From an uncultured Clostridia bacterium (GTDB lineage: Bacteria; Bacillota; Clostridia; Christensenellales; Borkfalkiaceae): DNA of 38,345 nucleotides. The stretch covers positions 1 to 38,345 of the forward strand of contig CALVHL010000017.1 of NCBI GenBank assembly GCA_944327625.1, written 5' to 3'. A model generated the notes under the pieces. That model was not told where the DNA came from. It worked only from the letters and a program-made list of their open reading frames with translations, and searched no databases. Every line of letters begins with the position of its first letter. The first letter of the stretch is position 1. Shown here one piece after another: positions 33,216-38,345 of this stretch. Both the position numbers and the translations under genes were made by a program.

Positions 33216-33477
33216 TTGCCCCGCATATATGCCGCATATACTGCATATTTTGCCCGCCCTGCGCCTTCCTGCCCGCAAAGACGCGCAAAATGCGATTGCC
33301 CCGCATATATGCCGCATATACTGCATATTTTGCCCGCCCTGCGCCTTCCTGCCCGCAAAGACGCGCAAAATGCGATTGCCCCGCATATATGCCGCATATA
33401 CTGCATATTTTGCCCGCCCCGCGCCTTCCTGCCCGCAAAGACGCGCAAAATGCGATTGCCCCGCATATATGCCGCAG
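33216..33477. repeat. 80-bp tandem repeat, three copies plus partial
   Basis: The unit begins ATTGCCCCGCATATATGCCG; the CCGCATATAT landmark recurs at 33221, 33301, 33381 and 33461, exactly 80 bp apart. Copies differ by essentially one base (CCT to CCC at 33420). The fourth copy is cut after about 22 bases. Each unit contains the palindrome GCATATATGC. Several frames on both strands stay open through the array because the unit lacks stops, but 80 is not a multiple of 3 and no start is credible, so I do not call a gene. The remaining stretch to 33640 shows nothing further. Confidence 0.92.
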
Positions 33478-33647
33478 ATAACGCGCTTTATATACCGTTT
33501 TCAGTCCGCTTTGCCGTTTTGCGAAAAAATGCGGCAAAAGTAAAATTAACTTCGCCCGACCGCATAGTTTTATATAAAACGCTTGAAAAAAGCGCGGGAT
33601 AGTGTTATACTCTCTGTGTGTGAAAAAACCGCAGGGAGGCGTTTGGC

Positions 33648-34370
33648 TTGGCAAGGTACGTGGCGTTCGACATAGGCGACAAGAGAATAGGCGTGGCGGT
33701 GTCCGATCCGTTCAATACCTACGCCCTGCCGTCGACGACGTACTGGCGCAAGGGCTTTAAAGAGGACGTCGCCGCACTCGTCGGCATAGCCCGCGAAAAG
33801 GGCGCGACGACGATAGTCTGCGGCCTGCCCGTCAACTTCGACGGCAGCGAGGCTGTGCAGACCGAAAAGGCGCGCAGGTTCATAGACGCCTTGAAGCAGG
33901 CGACGGACATTCCCGTCGTGTGCGAGGACGAGCGGTTCACCACGCAGATGGCGCACGAGACGCTCATATCCGAGGGTATGCGCAGGGAAAAGCGCAAGTC
34001 TTACGTAGACGCGCTTGCCGCGGCGAATATTCTCGACGGGTATCTCGGCAGAATAAATCAACAAAGTAAAGGAGAAAGCGCAATGGAAGACCAGGAAAAT
34101 GTAACCCCCGAAGAAGAACAGGACGAGATAATCGAGCTCATCGACGACGATGACAACGTCATCAGGTTCAAGCTGCTCGACGTGACCGAATACAAGGGCG
34201 AAAAGTATGCGCTTCTGCTCGCGGCGGAGCCCAACGAGGCGGTCGCCGAGGACGAAGTGGCAATCTTCCGCTATAAGGAGGACGAGGGAATGCTCGAACC
34301 CATCGAGGACGACGCCCTTCTCGACGAGGTGTGGGAATACTATCAGAACGAGGAAGACGAAGAACAGTAA
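33648..34370 (+). CDS. ruvX: RuvX/YqgF nuclease - DUF1292 in-frame fusion
   Basis: The product is 240 residues. Residues 1 to about 138 are the RuvX/YqgF RNase H-like domain, implicated in 16S rRNA processing or recombination: DIGDKRIGVAVSD at the start, GLPVNFDGSE, EDERFTT and KSYVDALAAANIL. Residues 144-239 match the small acidic DUF1292 protein that is usually a separate neighbouring gene. The start is TTG (33648-33650) with AGGGAGG 8 bases upstream. No stop separates the two parts, yet an internal AAAGGAG and ATG remain at the junction. Confidence 0.85.
   Translation: MARYVAFDIGDKRIGVAVSDPFNTYALPSTTYWRKGFKEDVAALVGIAREKGATTIVCGLPVNFDGSEAVQTEKARRFIDALKQATDIPVVCEDERFTTQMAHETLISEGMRREKRKSYVDALAAANILDGYLGRINQQSKGESAMEDQENVTPEEEQDEIIELIDDDDNVIRFKLLDVTEYKGEKYALLLAAEPNEAVAEDEVAIFRYKEDEGMLEPIEDDALLDEVWEYYQNEEDEEQ
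34083..34370 (+). CDS. DUF1292 protein, possible internal start
   Basis: A 95-residue acidic DUF1292 protein, wholly inside and in frame with the ruvX reading frame. AAAGGAG (34068-34074) lies 8 bases before the ATG at 34083, the spacing of a normal start in this genome. It contains DNVIRFKLLDVTEYKGEKYA and EDEVAIFRYKEDE, typical of the family. It may be made alone as well as in a fusion. The function of the family is unknown. Confidence 0.6.
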   Translation: MEDQENVTPEEEQDEIIELIDDDDNVIRFKLLDVTEYKGEKYALLLAAEPNEAVAEDEVAIFRYKEDEGMLEPIEDDALLDEVWEYYQNEEDEEQ

Positions 34371-34386
34371 AAATTTTTTTAGCCTA

Positions 34387-34415
34387 TTGAATTTTGCAAA
34401 AATGCGTGTTATAAT
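34387..34415 (+). promoter_or_regulatory. Sigma-A promoter of the 135-residue lipoprotein
   Basis: TTGAAT (34387-34392) and TATAAT (34410-34415) are separated by 17 bp, directly downstream of the ruvX-DUF1292 stop and a T-rich stretch. Confidence 0.8.
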
Positions 34416-34448
34416 TTAGCAAAACTATTCTAAGGAGGGAAAATTACC

Positions 34449-34856
34449 GTGAAAAAGTTTTTAAGAGGGCTGATGGTCGTACTGACCGTAATAGTGCTCG
34501 CCACCTGCTTTGCGGGCTGCGGCGACAAGTCGGGCGCAATCAAGCGGGCGTTTGAAAAAGAGGGCTATGAGGTGACCGTCATCAACGGCGCGGACAGCGA
34601 ACAGCTCAAAAACTGGCTCGCTGAGGACAAGGTCGACGAGATCGGCAAATACGAGGTCATCACCTGCACGAAGTCGGACAGCATTTTAAGCGCGTTGGAT
34701 ACCGCCGTTATATTCAAGTGCCCGTCCAAGGACGAGGTCATAGAGAATATGGGCGAGGACGCCTATAACAAGGCGGTCGAAAGCGGCTACGTAAACGGCA
34801 ACTGCTTCCTGTTCTCGCTTTCCAACAAGTCGCTCGAAATCTTCAAAAACGCATAA
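34449..34856 (+). CDS. Small lipoprotein, GTG start
   Basis: The product is 135 residues. The signal peptide MKKFLRGLMVVLTVIVLATC leads to the lipobox FAGC (Cys near residue 24). The mature region is a charged alpha/beta sequence of about 110 residues with no domain I recognise. The start is GTG at 34449 with AAGGAGG 10 bases upstream. It has its own promoter and terminator, so it is a single-gene unit. Confidence 0.78.
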   Translation: MKKFLRGLMVVLTVIVLATCFAGCGDKSGAIKRAFEKEGYEVTVINGADSEQLKNWLAEDKVDEIGKYEVITCTKSDSILSALDTAVIFKCPSKDEVIENMGEDAYNKAVESGYVNGNCFLFSLSNKSLEIFKNA

Positions 34857-34876
34857 ATTCAGCAAAAAATATGGCT

Positions 34877-34912
34877 GCGGACAGTCGGATTTTACCGTCT
34901 GTCCGCTTTTTT
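34877..34912 (+). terminator. Terminator after the lipoprotein gene
   Basis: GCGGACAG (34877-34884) pairs with CTGTCCGC (34899-34906), with an inner CGG/CCG pairing, followed by six T. Confidence 0.9.
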
Positions 34913-34914
34913 GC

Positions 34915-34943
34915 TTTACAAAGTAAAAATATTGTGCTAAAAT
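34915..34943 (+). promoter_or_regulatory. Promoter of rpsB-tsf
   Basis: TTTACA (34915-34920) and TAAAAT (34938-34943) are separated by 17 bp. The leader is about 117 bases and contains a hairpin GACGGAA/TTCCGTC near 34989-35015, a possible site for S2 autoregulation (inferred). Confidence 0.75.
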
Positions 34944-35066
34944 ACTCAGGCTATAAAAAAATTCACACCCGAGAGGCGGGCGAGCCGTGACGGAAAATTT
35001 CTTTTCCATTCCGTCCTATCCGTCCATAAAAATGCGCTTTCGGGGAGGTTTAACGGAGGTTTTATT

Positions 35067-35840
35067 ATGGCAGTTATCACTATGAAGCAGCTCCTCGAGG
35101 CAGGCGTTCACTTCGGTCACCAGACGAGAAAGTGGAACCCCAAGATGAGCAAGTACATCTATGCGGCAAGAAACGACATTCACATCATCGACCTTCAGCT
35201 CACCGTCGGCCTCGTCGAGGAAGCTTACAAGTTCGTCGTCGAAACCGTAAAGTCCGGCAAGAGCGTACTCTTTGTCGGCACCAAGAAGCAGGCTCAGGAC
35301 GCAATCAAGGAAGAAGCAGAGCGCTGCGGTCAGTACTATATCAACAGCCGTTGGCTGGGCGGTACGCTGACCAACTTCAAGACTATCCGTTCGCGTATCG
35401 ACAGAATGGTAAGGCTTGAAAAGATGGAGGAAAACGGCGAGTTCGACCTCCTTCCCAAGAAGGAAGTCGCAAAGCTCAAAGACGAGCTTGAAAAGCTCCA
35501 GACCAACCTCCAGGGTATCAGGGAAATGAACAAAATGCCCGGCGTTATGTTCATCGTCGATCCCCACAACGAGGACATCGCCGTTGCAGAGGCAAGGAAG
35601 CTCAACATTCCCATCGTCGCAATCACCGACACCAACTGCGATCCCGATCTCATCGACTATGTAATTCCCGGCAACGACGACGCAATCCGCGCAATCAAGC
35701 TCATCGCGGGCGTAATCGCTAACGCCGTAATCGAAGCTAACCAGGGCGAGACCTTCTCCGTAGAAGAAGCTACCGAAAATAAGGACGAACCCGCTTCCAT
35801 CGAAGAAGTCGTAGAGGCTTCCGAGGACAAGGCTGAATAA
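35067..35840 (+). CDS. rpsB: 30S ribosomal protein S2
   Basis: S2 is a late-assembly 30S protein that helps recruit S1 where present. The product is 257 residues. It carries [19 protein letters not shown] at about residues 8-26, the [15 protein letters not shown] motif and an acidic C-terminal tail after residue 230. ACGGAGG precedes the ATG. It is cotranscribed with tsf, the usual pairing. Confidence 0.98.
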   Translation: MAVITMKQLLEAGVHFGHQTRKWNPKMSKYIYAARNDIHIIDLQLTVGLVEEAYKFVVETVKSGKSVLFVGTKKQAQDAIKEEAERCGQYYINSRWLGGTLTNFKTIRSRIDRMVRLEKMEENGEFDLLPKKEVAKLKDELEKLQTNLQGIREMNKMPGVMFIVDPHNEDIAVAEARKLNIPIVAITDTNCDPDLIDYVIPGNDDAIRAIKLIAGVIANAVIEANQGETFSVEEATENKDEPASIEEVVEASEDKAE

Positions 35841-35874
35841 TTTTTTGACGAAATCAAGCAAGGAGAAATAAATT

Positions 35875-36780
35875 ATGGCATTCACCGCAAAAGACGTAAT
35901 GACTTTGAGAGACAAGAGCGGCGCAGGTATGCTCGACTGTAAGAAGGCGCTTACCGACGCTGACGGAGATATGGAAAAGGCGGCTGAACTCCTCAGGGAG
36001 AGAGGCATTGCCAAGGCGGTAAAGAAGGAAAGCCGTATTGCTGCCGAGGGCGCAGTAGGCGCTTACGTTTGCGCTAAGTGCGGCATAGGCGTGCTCGTCG
36101 AAATCAACTGCGAGAGCGACTTCGTCTCCAAGGGCGAGAAGTTCCACGGCATAGTCGACACCATCGCAAAGGTAATTGCAGAGCAGAAGCCCGCAGACGT
36201 CGAGGCGCTCAATGCCTGCGCACTCAACGGCGCGACCGTAAAGGACTATATCACCGACGCTACGGCGGTTATCGGCGAAAAGATTGCCATCCGTCGTTTT
36301 GAAATCTACGAAACGAGCGGCAAGATCGAGACCTATATCCACATGGGCGGCAAGGTTGGCGTAATGGTAGAGGCGGTAGACTTCACCGCAGGCGCAGAGG
36401 AGACGCTGCACGACGTGGCTCTGCAGATAGCTGCAAGCAAGCCCGGCTACGTTTCCCAGAATGACGTTCCCGCGTCGGTCGTAGAGAAGGAAAAGGAAAT
36501 AATGCTCGTCCAGATGCAGAACGACGAGAAGAACGCAAAGAAGCCCAAAGAAATCCTCGAAAAGATAGTAATGGGCAAGATGGGCAAGTTCTATTCCGAA
36601 GCCTGCCTGCTCAACCAGCCCTTCGTAAAGGACGACAGCCAGACGATCGCTCAGGTCATCGGCAACAAGTTCAAGGTAACGCGCTTCGTTCGTTGGGAAA
36701 TGGGCGAAGGCATCGAAAAGAGAAAGGAAGACCTCTCCGAAGAAGTTGCCAAGCAGGTCGAAGCAATGAAGAAGAACTGA
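35875..36780 (+). CDS. tsf: Elongation factor Ts
   Basis: EF-Ts is the nucleotide exchange factor of EF-Tu. The product is 301 residues. The N-terminal UBA-like domain (LRDKSGAGMLDCKKALTDAD, about residues 11-30) and the core motif EINCESDFVSKGEKF (about 77-91) are clear. AAGGAG precedes the ATG. It is 34 bp after rpsB, with a strong terminator after it. Confidence 0.97.
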   Translation: MAFTAKDVMTLRDKSGAGMLDCKKALTDADGDMEKAAELLRERGIAKAVKKESRIAAEGAVGAYVCAKCGIGVLVEINCESDFVSKGEKFHGIVDTIAKVIAEQKPADVEALNACALNGATVKDYITDATAVIGEKIAIRRFEIYETSGKIETYIHMGGKVGVMVEAVDFTAGAEETLHDVALQIAASKPGYVSQNDVPASVVEKEKEIMLVQMQNDEKNAKKPKEILEKIVMGKMGKFYSEACLLNQPFVKDDSQTIAQVIGNKFKVTRFVRWEMGEGIEKRKEDLSEEVAKQVEAMKKN

Positions 36781-36799
36781 TCTTTCTTACGTAAGATTT

Positions 36800-36833
36800 A
36801 GTGCGGCGGACGCGAGCGTCCGCCGCACTTTTT
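36800..36833 (+). terminator. Terminator after tsf
   Basis: AGTGCGGCGGACG (36800-36812) pairs perfectly with 36817-36829 around the loop CGAG, followed by a short T-run. Confidence 0.9.
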
Positions 36834-36928
36834 GCGTATTCGGACAAAATTTTAAATAAAGGTTTGCGCGATTGTGCAAATTTCATCCAAATTACACGGT
36901 AAATTTTTAGTCAATTTATTATTATGTA

Positions 36929-36958
36929 TTGATTTTGCCCGCCGCGTTATGGTATAAT
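36929..36958 (+). promoter_or_regulatory. Promoter of pyrH
   Basis: TTGATT (about 36929-36934) and TATAAT (36953-36958) are separated by 18 bp. A small GGGTA/TACCC hairpin then lies at about 36963-36980, near the expected 5' end of the mRNA. Confidence 0.75.
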
Positions 36959-36993
36959 CTATGGGTAGAAATATATACCCGAGGGGGAACATC

Positions 36994-37704
36994 ATGCAAC
37001 CTAAGTATAAGAGAGTGCTCATAAAGCTTTCGGGCGAGGCGCTTGCGGGCAAGGACGGACACGGCATAAACGAGAACGTCATATCGGGCGTAGTAGACCA
37101 GATCGAGGCGATAAGGAATATGGGCGTGGAAATCGCGCTCGTAATCGGCGGCGGCAACTTCTGGCGCGGCAGGCAGGGCGTAAAGATGGAGCGCACCACC
37201 GCCGACCACATGGGCATGCTCGCCACGGTGATGAATTCGCTCGCAATGATGGACGCGCTCGAACAGCGCGGTATTCCCACGAGGGTACAGACCGCGCTCA
37301 TAATGACGTCGGTCGCCGAGCCGTATATTCTGAGGAAAGCTCTGCACCACTTTGAAAAGGGCAGGGTGGTAATAATGGCTTGCGGCACGGGCAACCCCTA
37401 TTGCTCCACCGACACGGCGGCGGCACAGCGCGCCTGCGAAATTCAGGCGGACGTACTCATGATGGCGAAGAATATCGACGGCATTTACGATTCCGATCCC
37501 AAGCTCAACCCCAACGCCAAGAAGTACGACCATATAAGCTATATCGACATAATCAAGAACGGAATAAAGGCGATGGATGCGACGGCGGCCACTATGTGCA
37601 TGGAAAACAACGTGCCGGTAATTGCCTTCGGCCTCGACGAAAAGGACAGCATAATAAGGGTAGTCTGCGGCGAAAAGCTGGGGACGGTGATTGATAATAA
37701 CTAA
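36994..37704 (+). CDS. pyrH: UMP kinase
   Basis: This enzyme phosphorylates UMP to UDP and belongs to the amino acid kinase family. The product is 236 residues. It starts MQPKYKRVLIKLSGEALAGK and has GGGNFWRG (about 54-61), the ACGTGNPYCSTDTAA region and the DPKLNPNAKKYD loop. The ATG at 36994 has GAGGGGG 6 bases upstream; an ATG at 36961 lies only two bases after the -10 box and is unlikely. In most bacteria frr follows; here a repeat array begins 7 bases after the stop. Confidence 0.95.
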   Translation: MQPKYKRVLIKLSGEALAGKDGHGINENVISGVVDQIEAIRNMGVEIALVIGGGNFWRGRQGVKMERTTADHMGMLATVMNSLAMMDALEQRGIPTRVQTALIMTSVAEPYILRKALHHFEKGRVVIMACGTGNPYCSTDTAAAQRACEIQADVLMMAKNIDGIYDSDPKLNPNAKKYDHISYIDIIKNGIKAMDATAATMCMENNVPVIAFGLDEKDSIIRVVCGEKLGTVIDNN

Positions 37705-37710
37705 GGGCTG

Positions 37711-38345
37711 TTTCGTAAATTTGTTTTCTGGTGACGAAAACAAATTTGACGAGTTTTGGAGGCGCTGCCTCCCTTGCCGCGACATTATTGATTGCTCCCA
37801 ATTATGAGAAGTCGCGGCAATTCCCTCCGCCGAGGTGCAGGTATGCACAAATGCGGTGCGCTGGCGCAAAAGCGTGGTTTTGCTTGCGCCGTAAATTATG
37901 TTTCGTAAATTTGTTTTCTGGTGACGAAAACAAATTTGACGAGTTTGAGCGGCTCCGCCGCTCTTGCCGCGACATATAAGTGCTCTCGATTATGAGAAGT
38001 CGCGGCAATTCACACCGCTGAGGTGTCGGAGCCACAAATGCGGTGCGCTGGCGCAAAAGCGTGGTTTTGCTTGCGCCGTAAATTATGTTTCGTAAATTTG
38101 TTTTCTGGTGACGAAAACAAATTTGACGAGTTTGAGCGGCTCCGCCGCTCTTGCCGCGACATATAAGTGCTCTCGATTATGAGAAGTCGCGGCAATTCAC
38201 ACCGCTGAGGTGTCGGAGCCACAAATGTGGTGCGCTTGCGCAAAAGCGTGGTTTTGCTTGCGCCCGTAAATTATGTTTCGTAAATTTGTTTTCTGGTGAC
38301 GAAAACAAATTTGACGAGTTTGAGCGGCTCCGCCGCTCTTGCCGC
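37711..38345 (+). repeat. Tandem array of the multi-hairpin repeat (copies D1-D4)
   Basis: Four head-to-tail copies start at 37711, 37901, 38088 and 38276 (periods 190, 187 and 188); the last is cut by the window end. All share hairpin 1 (D1: 37717-37728/37736-37747, loop TGGTGAC). D1 has hairpin 2 as GGAGGC-GCT-GCCTCC (37758-37772), while D2 and D3 have GAGCGG-CTCCG-CCGCTC. Hairpin 3 of D1 is 37775-37783/37811-37819. D1 shares its hairpin-4 region with copy A, whereas D2 and D3 resemble copy B. The spacers hold no coding sequence. Confidence 0.95.

Noticed and set aside
33040-33654. Long open frames on both strands through the 80-bp repeat
   Set aside because: The unit simply lacks stop codons; 80 bp is not a multiple of three, several frames are open at once, and no start has a ribosome binding site.
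36961-36993. Upstream ATG giving an 11-residue extension of PyrH
   Set aside because: It lies two bases after the -10 box and would be at or before the transcription start; the ATG at 36994 has a strong ribosome binding site and the conserved N-terminus.
37802-38243. Open frames of 77-84 residues within the tandem array
   Set aside because: They repeat with the array, lack ribosome binding sites and cross the conserved hairpins, so the repeat explains them.
37711-38345. CRISPR array
   Set aside because: The unit is about 190 bp with no short direct repeats separated by unique spacers, and no cas genes are present.
22-38345. Integron attC sites as the identity of the hairpin repeats
   Set aside because: The copies are structured and variable like attC, but they lack the GTTRRRY core pairs, hold no cassette ORFs between units, and no integrase is visible.

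Overview
The window looks like a chromosome fragment of a moderately GC-rich member of the Clostridia, probably an uncultured gut lineage near Christensenellales. That placement is inferred from gene content and style, not from a search. Support comes from strong AGGAGG-type ribosome binding sites, consensus sigma-A promoters (TTGACA-17-TATAAT), zinc-binding (Cys-rich) versions of S4, S14, L24, L31 and L36, a KOW-domain protein between map and infA, rpsD inside the alpha operon, and the yqhQ/prmC/prfA and ruvX/DUF1292 neighbourhoods.

Layout. 1-380: copies and remnants of a multi-hairpin repeat. 811-2299: a three-gene cassette (two small lipoproteins and a membrane protein) behind a strong promoter and a long palindrome. 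2300-2960: no gene, several hairpins. 2966-20134: the complete S10-spc-alpha ribosomal protein supercluster, with rpsJ, rplC, rplD, rplW, rplB, rpsS, rplV, rpsC, rplP, rpmC, rpsQ, rplN, rplX, rplE, rpsZ, rpsH, rplF, rplR, rpsE, rpmD, rplO, secY, adk, map, a KOW protein, infA, rpmJ, rpsM, rpsK, rpsD, rpoA and rplQ. It has a promoter and structured leader before rpsJ, a second promoter before rpsM and a terminator after rplQ. 20464-27158: mostly minus-strand accessory and housekeeping genes (small membrane protein, lipoprotein, YfcE-type phosphodiesterase, HAD phosphatase, cardiolipin-synthase-like protein, MDR dehydrogenase-like protein), with a GrpB-family gene and a second small membrane protein on the plus strand. 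27343-31128: rpmE, a yqhQ-prmC fusion, prfA and a DtxR/MntR regulator. 31290-34856: an unknown minus-strand gene, an HTH/coiled-coil protein plus YtxH-like protein, an 80-bp tandem repeat, a ruvX-DUF1292 fusion and a lipoprotein. 35067-37704: rpsB, tsf, pyrH. 37711-38345: a tandem array of the same multi-hairpin repeat seen at the start.

Most genes belong to protein synthesis: ribosomal proteins, IF-1, EF-Ts, RF1 and its methylase, Map, SecY, RNA polymerase alpha. Adk and PyrH supply nucleotides.

The most unusual signal is the dispersed and tandem repeat of about 190 bp. It has five or six hairpins whose stems differ between diverged copies yet stay self-complementary, while some loops (notably TGGTGAC) stay nearly constant. 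Copies sit at both window ends and inside two intergenic gaps of the S10 operon (rpsJ-rplC and rpsQ-rplN). I do not recognise this family.
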